Below are positions 54,074 through 64,000 of a stretch of 64,000 nucleotides of DNA, piece after piece. How positions within the stretch are numbered: the first letter of the stretch is position 1; every line of letters begins with the position of its first letter. The notes beneath the pieces were generated by a model that saw only the letters and a list, made by a program, of their open reading frames with translations, searched no databases and was not told the origin of the DNA. A program made the position numbers and the translations under genes. This DNA comes from Luidia sarsii (Eukaryota > Echinodermata > Asteroidea > Paxillosida > Luidiidae): the NCBI GenBank assembly GCA_949987565.1, contig OX465119.1, positions 5,802,694 through 5,866,693 on the forward strand, given 5' to 3'.

Positions 54074-54695
54074 GACCAAGCCGTCTGTCCACACCGATCA
54101 GTCTTCCAATCGCTATCAGCCCTTAGCTATCACGTAAAACTGTGCTTCGGCGTATACATCATTATAATGCAAATACATGTCATAAATAATGCGACGCCTA
54201 TAGCACACACGCTAATCTATAGTTTGGCTCGTCCGTTGACTCTGGGATAACGATTCAAGCTACATGAATGTACAATGTCTGCCTCGTTAAATCGGAACTT
54301 AGCTCTTGGTGGTGATAGGGATGTTCTAGTCAAGGGTACAAATGGATTTGTGGACAATAGATTAGATAGAAAGATGATAGTTCCAGAACGAAATTGCGTT
54401 GATAATGGAGATGATGCTAAAGAAGTTCCTATTAATTGGGGTTCGGATTTGTAAGGGTATGTGTCATTGTAACCCATAAAATAATGAGTTTTCTTTTTTA
54501 TTGTATAAATATTAGCTTGGTAAGAAATGTTGTATGCAACTTGTAATTAGTCAACGACTGCGGAGTAACAATGCCTTCTGTTGGTATGGCCTGGGTGCGT
54601 GCACAGTATCTCAATATCTCCACATTTCGTCCGTCCAGGTGGAGCTTTCAATCTATTATACTAAATGTTTGCATATAGTATTTGCCGATATTTTG

Positions 54696-54885
54696 TGTAT
54701 GTTGCCAGCACACCTCTTGGTAAATATTTGGTAAGAGAAAGAAAAGATATCCAGGATACGGTGTTTTGCAATGTATGGACCCGTATGTTAGTTGTATGTT
54801 GTCAGCACACCTCTTGGTAAATATTTGGTTAGAGAAAGAAAAGATATCCAGGATACGGTGTTTTGCAATGTATGGACCCGTCTGC
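54696..54885. repeat. 98 bp tandem duplication downstream of P450
   Basis: TATGTTGCCAGCACACCTC...GGACCCGT occurs twice in a row with a few mismatches. Confidence 0.9.
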
Positions 54886-55424
54886 TCGTGTAATAGGGAG
54901 AGCCGGTGCTGTGTACCCGGGCAGCCATCATTTGTGATCTCACTCGAGGGGATTTGCCAGGGACGGTTCGGGTTTGTCATAGGGACGATTTGTCCGGGAA
55001 GGGCTGTTCTTGGGATTCAATTGGTCGTAGGCTGAAGGCCACCGAAAGTTACGGAGTTGTGATATTATTATACAATTTATTGATAATTTGGAGATGGTGG
55101 CCTTCCCAAATAGGCAGCTAGTATTATTCTTTGCCTGGGTGGGGGCGCCGGTCAAAAGCATTCAACCATTATAACTGCCGTATATCTCCGGGGATCACCC
55201 ATGCTTCGCTTAATTACATTCGGATGCAATCATTTTTTTTTTAAACCTGGCTATAGCAGCTCAGCGATCAAACAAAGTGGATGCAGTTTTTAAATACCTG
55301 ACAGGTCAGACTGTAAGAGCCCTAATACGGGTTGTATTTTCCAAGGGTAACCATTACCCGCAGAATAGCTATCTGCATGCTAAGCAAACATCTCTAGAGA
55401 GCGTTTCATCAGCGCGTATTCACC

Positions 55425-55995
55425 GTATGCGGTCAACCTTTGTTGAGACTTCTGGCTCTAGAGACATTGAAGCCAATATCTGTCCTGTTTGATTTTTTTG
55501 TTTCGCCTCGCAAGAACAACAAAAATCACCGTGTGCGGCGTCTTCAGCTATACATGCTAAGCCAAAACGGACAACCGGTGGCGGCGCCCATTGAGAGCTA
55601 TAGTGTTAGCATGAATGTTGATGAAATTAACTCGGAGAGCGTTGCTGCTGGGTTTTTTTTTTAGGCTTGGCTGTTAGACCATGTGTGTGCATGCTCATAG
55701 TCCATGTCTTACTTCACGTTTTCATGTGCAGTGGTTTTGCACGCATACGATCGACGCCTCCTTCCTAGCAATAAATTAGCGGCAACACTCTTTCAATTCC
55801 ATCAACATTGCTAACACTCCATGGGCCCCGTCATTTTGGAAAATAAAGTGCGCTTTCATTGGCCAGCTGTCCTTTGAGCACGTAGCTCAAGGTGCGCTTT
55901 TTTCCCCGCGAGGCGAAACAAAAATCCAGGACAGATATTGGGCTCGGGGTCTGGAGAGGCAGAAATCTCACCAAAGGTTGACCGCACACGGTGAG
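55425..55995. repeat. inverted repeat pair
   Basis: GTGCGGTCAACCTTTG, CCAATATCTGTCCTG and TTTTTGTTTCGCCTCGC at 55425-55510 recur in reverse complement at 55905-55995. The flanks 55080-55180 and 56020-56130 also look like diverged direct copies (GATGGTGGCCTTCCC / GATGGCGGCATTCCC). No gene is seen between. Confidence 0.75.
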
Positions 55996-56837
55996 TACGT
56001 GCTGAGCTAACGCGTAACGGCCTCGAGCGATCAGATAGCTATGTGTGCGGCGGCCTTCAGATGGCGGCATTCCCAGAAAGTCAACTAGTCTTTGTCGGGG
56101 TGTGCCGCCAGTCAGAAGCAATTTAAACTGATAATACTCCAGGCGAAGGGTGCTGATCACTCAATCGAGCTCAGATTATTTCCAATGTGTGTGTTCTTAT
56201 CAAATTTGATTTTGGTTTTGCTAATCACCACCATAAAAAAAACAATGCCAAAAAGAGAAGGCACCCAAGCCGAATTTGTGCAAGGATTTTGGTTTAAAGC
56301 ATTCCTCCACTTCCACAGCAAGGCCACATTTTAAGTCCCAAATCCTCCCAATTACACAACAAACATTGATCTCCATGCTTTCACGTAGGCATATTCTACG
56401 ATAATCATCTGCCTGCAAAGAACCTTATTAAAATTGTTGTTGGCTCCACACTTATAATTATAAGTAATCTTGGATCGATGCTGCATCAGGTAGAGTAATT
56501 GCATGCAGTAACCGTAAAACCTCATCCTCCCGAGGGTCGGAGACCTGAGGACGTTCGGGAGTGAGGATGGGGGTAACGGTTGCTGCAACTATCGGAAGAG
56601 CTATTGTGATTGACAATAAAAACTGGAAATGGGGGGGGGGCAGGGACTATTATTTTACCATTGACTACATTACTTATTCTAAAACGTTTTGATTGAACGC
56701 CAGACGATTTGGTACAAACGTACATTCCGTTTCAGGATTGATCGAACCTTAGGGCAACGCTTCCATACAAACTATACCCTCTTGTGACAATTATAATGCA
56801 TGTATACTACTAGATGTATTATTACGAAATCAAAATT

Positions 56838-57180
56838 AAAACATTTTACTGAACGACCCATTATCCCACCACTAACGCGGACTATATTATTTTGTGTGTG
56901 ACGGATGACAACCTAGCAAGTTGGCGGAAGTTTGACCGTTTGCACGGAATAGCGCCCTCAATACAAAAACAATAATCCAAATTATTTCGTTTTAATACAT
57001 GATCCGTTGAGTAACAAATACGTTTCCCTTATGATCAACTCTCTATACTTGTAAAATTTCAAGGAACAATTTCCACCGAAATTGCGAGACTCCCGTAAAC
57101 AAAAGGATTTAACTTGATTTCACTTGAATTTTTTGTTGACGTAGTTTGGTGGGATGGGATGTTGCTTGTTTGTTGTTTGT
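56838..57180. repeat. direct repeat, copy 1 (copy 2 at 60965-61310)
   Basis: CGACCCATTATCCCACCACT, GCGCCCTCAATACAAAAA, ATGATCAACTCTCTATACTTG and TTGTTGACGTAGTTTG recur in the same orientation about 4.1 kb downstream. Confidence 0.85.
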
Positions 57181-57401
57181 TTGTTTGTTTTTTTGGTTGT
57201 TTTTGAAAATACGGTCTATGCAAGTGGGTTCAGTGCTTTACCTTCTTTACTCGATCACAATGAAATCCACAAGCTAACCGCCAACGACATATTCCTTCAA
57301 ATCAGAATTGCCTATTACATCGAAGCGTTATACGATAGGAAATAAGCAATGCAAGTGGCAGTCTGTGAAAACGCTCGGCTAGCAACGTGTAGGTCCGTGG
57401 T

Positions 57402-57615
57402 CCTCGTAATCCAGGTTTGCGTCTTCGTACAGGGACACGTGCTTTTGGTCGACTCGGCGGCCAAGGTCTAGGGTCCGCTGTGTTTCCTCCCTCACACTAT
57501 GGCGCTTGGGTCTACGGCCTATACTGATGGGGTCAGAGAAGGAAGTGCGGTGGACCGGTACCGAGGCCAGAAGAGCTCTATATAGACCCGTGCACACGGG
57601 GCGATCCTGGAGGCT
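57402..57615 (+). repeat. dispersed repeat family R57, partial copy a
   Basis: CGTAATCCAGGTTTGCGTCT through GACCCGTGCACACGGGGCG. It shows the uninterrupted sequence AGAGCTCTATATAGACCCG, the empty-site equivalent of the insertion in copy b. Confidence 0.85.
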
Positions 57616-59880
57616 CATATTTTTTTACTCGGAAAGAGCCCGCCGGCAGTATAAGGTGTTTAAAAAAACCTCCCGCAACCACCAACATTGCATGTGGCGC
57701 ATCCCGATGAGTCGCTGTGATGCTAAGCCGACTGTCCTCGTAATCCAGGTTTGCGTCTTCGTACAGGGACACGTGCTTTTGGTCGACTCGGCGGCCAAGG
57801 TCTAGGGTCCGCTGTGTTTCCTCCCTCACACTATGGCGCTTGGGTCTACGGCCTATAATATTATGGATGGGGTCAGGGAAGGAAGTGCGGTGGACCGGTA
57901 CCGAGGCCATAAGAGCTCTATATTATGGAATTCCATCTCTGCCATGTTACGCGCCGCATGTCTCGCATTTATACCCGGATCTCCCAAACATGCGCCGTCC
58001 ACGGCGCATAGTCGCGTCGTGCCGTCGCATAGTCGCGTCGTGCCGTCGCCCCTTTTTGCACTGTGTGTATAGGGCCGTTTCGGCGTCGCGTCGTGCCGTC
58101 GCATAGTCGCGTCGTGCCGTCGCATAGTCGCGTCGTGCCGTCGCATCGTCGCGTCGTGCCGTCGCATCGTCGCATCGTCGCATTTTGTTTTTCAGGGTCT
58201 GTAGCCGTTTACGCCGTCGACGGTGCATAGTTGCGTCGCATCGTCGCATCGTCGCATCGTCGCATCGTCGCATAGTCGCATCGTCGCATCGTCGCATCGT
58301 TGCATCGTCGCATTTTGATAAAGGTCTGTCTTTATTTTCGCCGAGTGAGGGCGCACAAGTTTGTTACTTCAGGTTGTTGGAAAATTATCAAAAACATGAA
58401 TAGGCGTACGTTTTCCAATTACACCTTGCTGGATCCCTCTCTGCGCTGCCAAGAAGATAGTATCCTTTTGAATTGCACCAGCTACTGCCAGTACTGACCT
58501 AATATTTAATAATTAGGCCTACTTGCAGAACATTATATTGCAATTCGAAAGAGTTGGGCGGTAGCTTCTACCCTCACCCCGTTTCTACCTCCATGTATAA
58601 ACCACTACCAAAATTAAATACTAAATAATAAAGCCGCTTCATTTTTGTATACAATTAAGTGGTCACTCAGACTAAATGAAGATAGAAAGATACCACAAAC
58701 TGTTGATTTATCAATGATTGAACACGGTTCACCCTACTTCAATTTCCTGATCTAAATTTAATCCTGCTCCCCTGTCTATAGTAATAGTATTGATTAACAT
58801 AACACATTGCATTTTGATGAACACATAATTTCTGCATGACCTATAATTTCATATTATGGTAGTTAGACCTACCCAAAGAAAATAAGTTTTCACTTTTCAG
58901 AATTTGTTCATTGTTTAAATATCATTATTCCATAATGCTTAAAACGTATGTGGGTTTAATAAAAAAGTCATTTTTGTAAGAACATAAACATATTATGGGT
59001 ACATTTAGAGCAAGTGATATAATATTTCACTTTGACCTCGTGTTGAATGCTACAATAACAATTTCACTGCTTAAGTTATTCACTTAAATGAAATCGCCAG
59101 GGTGTGATGAGCCATTATTTTGCAGCAGGTATGGTGTTCGTTGCAGGTATTTTATTGAGAAAATGTTTGAAAAACAGTCCTTTTGCAAAACATAAGACCG
59201 CCCAGTAAATGTAATTGATAATAGACAGTGTTTGACCCATTCCTTCCTGCCAACATGCAATGGATCATTTTTTTTCGGCATCTCTCAAAAAAGGACACTA
59301 AAAACATAGTGAAACATGATGAATATTGACTTGAAGAAATGGTTCCTCAAAATTGGAACAAGTGTATAAGCCCTTGTGAGAGTGATACGTTGCTGCTTCT
59401 CATGACATCAGTACAAGGGAAAAGTAGGCTAGTCAGCTTCATGATGTGAAACAAATACGACGATGCGACGATGCGACTATGCGACGATGCGACGGCACGA
59501 CGCGACTATGCGACGGCACGACGCGACTATGCGCCGTCGACGGCGTAAACGGCTAGAGACCCTGAAAAACAAAATGCGACGATGCGACGATGCGACGGCA
59601 CGACGCGACTATGCGACGGCACGACGCGACGCCGAAACGGCCCTATACACACAGTGCAAAAAGGGGCGACGGCACGACGCGACGGCACGACGCGACTATG
59701 CGACGGCACGACGCGACTATGTGCCGTGGACGGCGCATGTTTGGGAGATCCGGGTATAAATGCGAAACATGCGCCGCGTAACTTGGCAGAGATGGAATTC
59801 TATACTATATAGACCCGTGCACACGGGGCGATCCTGGAGGCCCTGGGAGGTCTGAAAGCTTGGTCTGACACCGCATATAA
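57616..59880 (+). repeat. R57 copy b, split by the palindromic element
   Basis: First part 57616-57917, second part 59803-59880 (GACCCGTGCACACGGGGCG to GGTCTGACACCGCATA). Comparison with copies a and c shows the two parts were contiguous. Confidence 0.8.
57918..59802. mobile_element. 1.9 kb element with long repetitive terminal inverted repeats
   Basis: Arms 57918 to about 58315 and about 59455-59802 are reverse complements: GGAATTCCATCTCTGCC, CATTTATACCCGGATCTCCC, CTTTTTGCACTGTGTGTATA, CAGGGTCT.TAGCCGTTTAC. Between these anchors lie tandem arrays of CGCATAGTCGCGTCGTGCCGT (21 bp) and GTCGCATC (8 bp). The target CTCTATATAGACCC in copy a appears as CTCTATAT...TATATAGACCC, suggesting a TATAT duplication. 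The 1.1 kb centre (58316-59454) is AT-rich without a coding frame, so it is non-autonomous. Confidence 0.8.
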
Positions 59881-60214
59881 TAACGTTTTGTCTTCCAAGG
59901 TTTTCATCATTTTTATTCTAATACGAATTATTTCTATCATGATATACGAAATTATAATGATATGCCAAAATGCAAAATATATGAATTTATATCTATATGA
60001 TATGCTTTTATTTCTTTTTTGAATTCGTTCGCCCATTTGCCCATCACAAGTAGTTATATTTGCCCAAAATTTATATTTTACACGCCGAATGTTAATGTAA
60101 ATTTTCGGAGCATTCCATAACTATTATTCAATCTTGTGAGATTTCAGGCTGAATATGATAAAAAGTAGCCACTCACGAAACGTCACGATTTCTGAAGCAT
60201 TGGTCGAAGGAGCT

Positions 60215-60251
60215 GACTTAGTGTTCTGCATCCTATGCAGTACACTAAGTC
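60215..60251. repeat. perfect-looking hairpin
   Basis: GACTTAGTGTTCTGCAT, then CCT, then ATGCAGTACACTAAGTC: 17 bp arms with one mismatch and a 3-base loop. Confidence 0.9.
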
Positions 60252-60964
60252 GTTTTTGGCAACGAAATTAAAGGCTGCCCCTTTTCAGACATAATTATAT
60301 GTTCTTTTCTCGAAAATGGCAGATTTTTGAGGTCTCAAATTTCACAGAATGTCTGAAACTGTTAAAAATTTCTTGATGCGGATGTTATTTCTATTTGTAA
60401 GGTCCGGAAATTGGACAAGTTGCAAATTATTTACCGCCCAGCCTAGATACATATACTTTATTCCCCTTTTTCATTGTTCATAGAGTAGCATGGTTTCATC
60501 GCACTAATTCATTTCAAGATGGCTCCGCCCGTGTTGCTGATTATCATAAACTGTGGACCCACAGTTCTTTTTTGGATCAGGGGCCATCGGAGTCTAATTA
60601 ACTGATATATTGTAGAATAATGAAGCTTAAGACAACCCGGGATTGCAATATTCGATTTTGCGTGTGATTTGGGGCATGTGGGACTTGAAATGTGCCCCTA
60701 TTTTTCTGTGGAAGTACACAGATGCGTCCCAAAAATCCTTGCAGATATCATTCCTGAACTACTAGAGTTGCGTACTTTGCCTACCATCGCCTCGGCGTAC
60801 ATCCTTCCGAGAAATCCAGCAGCCGTCACCCTAAACGTTGTTTTCGAATTAATCCGCCCCACGTTTATTTGTAAAATAAAAAAGATCAATGACTTGCATT
60901 CGCCAATCCCTTTTGGGTTTTTTCCCCCAGTAACAGTCCGTAACTACAATTTTCTAATAAAATT

Positions 60965-61310
60965 ACGAAAGCAAAATGAAAAGACTTTACAGTACGACCC
61001 ATTATCCCACCACTAACGCGGACTATATTATTCTGTGTGCGACGGATGACACCCGAACAAGTTGGCGGAAGCTTGACCGTTAGCCCGGAATAGCGCCCTC
61101 AATACAAAAAAATAATCCAGATTATTTCGTTTTGATACATGATCCACGAATACGTTTCCCTTCTTATCAACTCTCTATACTTGTAAAGTTTCAGGGAACA
61201 ATTTCCATCGAAAATGTGAGACTCCCGTAAACGAAATTATTCAACTTGATTTTCACTTGTTTTTTGTTGACGTAGTTTGAAGGGATGTTGCTTGTTTGTT
61301 GTTGTTGTTG
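60965..61310. repeat. direct repeat, copy 2
   Basis: Second copy of 56838-57180, with small deletions near 61145. Confidence 0.85.
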
Positions 61311-61350
61311 TTGTTGTTGTTTTTTTTTTTTTATTATTATTGATTTATTT

Positions 61351-61400
61351 CTTTGAGAAAGGTCCTGCTAGGATCGAAACGTCAGGCCCACTAAATTTTA
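61351..61400 (+). repeat. GACGTTTCG motif, third locus
   Basis: CTTTGAGAAAGGTCCTGCTA then GGATCGAAACGTCAGGCCC, identical over about 50 bases to the right arm at 43487-43536. Confidence 0.85.
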
Positions 61401-62152
61401 GATATTTCTTTTTTTCCACTTTATTCTTACTTGAGTGTGCTGTGATGTGAATGCTGTACATGTATCCCGAAAAATGAAATAAATATAAACATAAATAGTG
61501 AATGAGTTCGCTTTTGGGCCATTGGTCAGGAATACGATCGAATGCACTTTGTCTTGTATTCGTTGTAGCACCTATACGTTCCATTATTCGTTTCTTCTTT
61601 TTATTATATTTTTTAATGGAATTAGACCTACATGTAATAATAAAAAAAATAATGAAACAAATTTACACGGAATGAAAAAAAAGAGTTAAATAATTTAGCT
61701 TTGCAACCTAACTGAATTAACAGACTAATGTAATACATTTACAAGCCATCGAGAGATTGCAACATTTTCAAGACAACCTGGCAGACCACACGACTACGGA
61801 GAGCTGTTTAACCCAGTTTTATCATTACTTACGCGATAGTCACTTCTATTCATTTTAAGATAGGCCTATCTCAGTTAATTATTTCAGTCAATCAAACAAA
61901 GGAATCAAAGGTTAAACTGACTGGGAACGTTTGAACAAATTGAGAAATTGGAAAAGAAAACTTTGAAGGAGGCGAAGGCCACTATCTGAGATGTGTTCAT
62001 GTCACGGTCCAGTCAAAGTTTTAATCAATTTAGGAAGATCTTTGATCCAAAAAAAATCAATATTTTTTTATGAGGGAAATGAAATCAAATAAAAAGAAAA
62101 GACAATATTTTTTTAGATGAAATTTAATGATAAAAAAGGCAAGAAGTTATGC

Positions 62153-62490
62153 GGTGTCAGACCAAGCTTTCAGACCTCCCGGGACCTCCAGGGTCGTCCC
62201 GTGTGCACGGGTCTATTAGAGCTCTTAAGGCCTCGGTACCGGTCCATCGCACTTCCTTCCCTGACCCCATCCATATAGGCCCGTAGACCCTGCGCCATGT
62301 GAGGGAGGAAACACAGCGGCCCCTAGACCTTGGCCGCCGAGTCGACCAAATGCTTGTGTCCCTGTACGAAGACGCGAACCTGGATTACGAGGTCAGTCCC
62401 AACAACACAGCGACCCATCGAGATGCGCCACATGCGACGTTGGTGATTGCAGAAGGATTTTAAACCCCTTATACTATCGGATCATGCCGA
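62153..62490 (-). repeat. R57 copy c, inverted
   Basis: Reverse-complement copy from TGCGGTGTCAGACCAAGCTT to TATTTTTTTCTCGG-type end, lacking the palindromic element. Its GGGTCTATTAGAGCTC is the diverged empty site. Confidence 0.85.
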
Positions 62491-62506
62491 GAAAAAAATA
62501 AACGAA

Positions 62507-62580
62507 AAGTCCCACCGCGAGTCGAACCACCAACCTGCACATTGATAGCCGAGCTCTTTCGCACAAGGCCACTTGACTTT
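62507..62580 (-). repeat. tRNA-related SINE head
   Basis: Minus strand AGTGGCCTTGTGCGAAAGAG and GGTGGTTCGACTCGCGG resemble pol III A and B boxes (GGTTCGACTC is an exact B box core) about 35 bases apart. A cloverleaf was not established. Confidence 0.45.
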
Positions 62581-63494
62581 ACGTAACAACTACAGTCATC
62601 TATAAACACGATACTATTGTGGTAATAATTATTAAAATAGGCATGGCCGTTGGTGGCGGGCTTTAGGATTTTGATATGCGCGAATGAAGGGTGCTGCGCA
62701 CTATTTCCATAGGCCATATTGCGAAAAACATGTGAATTCAAGGTAAATCACTTCGTATACTGGAGTCTCAGTTTCGATGTCGGAACTTGATATCGTTGCT
62801 TGAAACCTAATCTCTTAGATTCCTTCAATTCTTTGTTCCTCTATCCGGGAGGATGTTTTGCTAATTAGGCTTCCAAAAAGCATCCCAAAAAACGTGACTT
62901 TTCCTAAATTGAATTGCTGCTCATTTTCAGGTCACATCCGCATACAAAATTAATAAAGAAGCATTTCAAGCCACCAGCCTCATGATTTCGATAAAACTTG
63001 AAACCTTTGAGCCCCATTTCTACAATCTGTTGAGTAGCCTCCATAGAGCCTAACTGCACTCCGCACAGTTGTGAGGTCTGGCACAGGTCAGCCACTTTGG
63101 TTTGCTCTGACGTCATGAACTATCCAGTCAGACCTGTTTGGCCTCAAAATACTGTGGGAAAATATTGAAATTAATTTGCAGGTGTGTACCATCTACTTAT
63201 ATCCTTATCAAAAAGTCCCAACAACTATAGACCGTGTAAGTTGGCCTCGAGAATGTACGTGTTACCGCGAGATTCTTGACTTCCGTTCTCCTCTGATAGG
63301 AGGTAAAGCGTGCGTGGAGCGTCGAACGTTTTTGTTAAAATATTTTGTATCGCGCCGATTGAAGCAGTTTAAACTATTAGAATAGTCTTTGGGGAATAAA
63401 ATATTAAAATACAATGTGTAAAGTACGTGATTTTGCACGTTTTCACGTCAGTTGTGTTTTGATTTTGTATCATTTTGTTTACATGTACGGTATT
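62581..63494. other. gene-free stretch
   Basis: No gene, RNA or transposon end recognised. Confidence 0.4.
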
Positions 63495-64000
63495 CACATG
63501 TATCGTGGGAACCCCCGTTTTCGACGCTACACGTTTTCGACGCTTAGCCTTCTAACTCATATCGCACGATGAAAACAACTCCCTATAACGATTTCAGACT
63601 TTGTATCTTACAGTTGGTTTCCTGCTCTTGTCCGTCACCGAAAATGTGGAAATTTAAGGCTTTTCCAGTAGGCCAAACTCGTGTTATTCAAAAAGTTGCT
63701 CTTTTGGGGTCTATTTTCCTAGGCACAAAATTGGCAGTTGCTTCGAAGCTCCAGTTTTCTTTATTGTTGGTCCTAAAAAAAATCTGAGTTTACCATAACA
63801 AACCCCAACATCCGTAGAAAAAAAATATATCACGCAACTTGAGGCAGTCCGTTCTGGGTAAAAACTATGGAGGCTACTATATGGCGTCTCGCTTATATAA
63901 TTTTTTAAATATTTTTTTTAATTATTCTTTAAAGACAAAAAGTAACATGGCCCAATAGGCTTTTAAAAAAAATTAAACAAATTAAAGAGCAGCTAGAGAA
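63495..64000. repeat. inverted repeat, partner of 49114-49575, runs to the window end
   Basis: TTTTCGACGC...CAACTCCCTATAACG, CAAAATTGGCAGTTGCTTC, TGGGTAAAAACTATGGAGG and AGCAGCTAGAGAA match the earlier copy in reverse complement. An additional ~25 bp (AAAATCTGAGTTTACCATA area) is present here. Confidence 0.85.

Larger units (their letters stand above)
59881..62152. other. gene-free stretch with repeats
   Basis: Contains a hairpin at 60215-60251, the second copy of the 56.8 kb repeat (60965-61310) and a GACGTTTCG-type motif (61351-61400). An open frame at 60669-61016 has no recognised domain and ends inside the repeat. Confidence 0.5.

Noticed and set aside
57853..58297. Arg/Asp-rich open frames (MRRCDDATMRR type) and their counterparts at 59463-59812
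   Set aside because: They are translations of GTCGCATC and 21 bp tandem repeats in the inverted ends, open in many frames.
62507..62580. Functional tRNA gene
   Set aside because: A and B box-like words are present, but acceptor, D and anticodon stems were not convincing; SINE head is likelier.
49114..64000. A giant Polinton/Maverick-type element bounded by the inverted repeats
   Set aside because: The interior holds P450 exons and dispersed repeats, with no polymerase B, integrase, ATPase or protease gene.

Overview
This is animal nuclear DNA: spliceosomal introns with GT..AG borders, an intron-split microsomal cytochrome P450, and a dense load of metazoan transposons (Tigger/pogo, piggyBac, THAP/Kolobok-like and DDE_4 transposase fragments, Ty3/Gypsy, CR1/L2-like LINE, DIRS-like gag, tRNA-derived SINEs). 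The mix and the many ACATGTA-type palindromes suggest a marine invertebrate, perhaps an echinoderm, hemichordate or amphioxus. That is inference; nothing here fixes the species.

Layout. 1-7.4 kb: decayed transposase pieces, then a minus-strand pseudogene (copy A) of a large multi-domain family (N-terminal Cys/His domains, a conserved middle, a PIN/FEN1-like nuclease core, and in the intact copy a CXC/TSO1 cysteine domain). Copy A is broken by a 2.87 kb Tigger element at a TA and by a 496 bp insertion with an 8 bp target duplication. 7.8-13.3 kb: a piggyBac relic and a tandemly duplicated ~2.6-2.7 kb block made of three kinds of transposon debris. 13.6-14.5 kb: three short exons of a transposase-like gene and a SINE. 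14.7-22.1 kb: a complete, apparently young Ty3/Gypsy element (minus strand) with CATG target duplication. 22.4-28.4 kb: a Tigger-derived MITE, dispersed repeats and a THAP/Kolobok-like pseudogene that keeps its splice sites. 28.5-38.5 kb: copy B of the nuclease/CXC family, with four introns' worth of splice sites, frameshifts in its 5' half, and a 4.04 kb LINE inserted in an exon. 38.6-41 kb: an acidic fragment, an SGNH-hydrolase pseudogene with one in-frame stop, and a third copy (C) fragment.

44.4-54.1 kb (plus strand): a five-exon CYP2-clan P450 whose exons join to exactly 490 codons (489 residues) with every hallmark motif. It is the only convincing intact host gene. Its 5.9 kb first intron holds a ~0.9 kb palindrome with a nested 187 bp MITE, an AT-rich tandem array and several inverted repeats; its fourth intron is almost entirely an 8-bp minisatellite.

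54-64 kb: no gene seen, but highly structured repeats, including a 1.9 kb element with long, internally repetitive terminal inverted repeats nested in another repeat family, and an inverted partner of a repeat lying in P450 intron 1.

The best candidate for an undescribed system is the nuclease/CXC family: three copies on one strand within ~39 kb, one intron-bearing and one lacking an intron at the homologous junction. All transposon boundaries were read by eye from terminal and target repeats; no alignment or database search was run.
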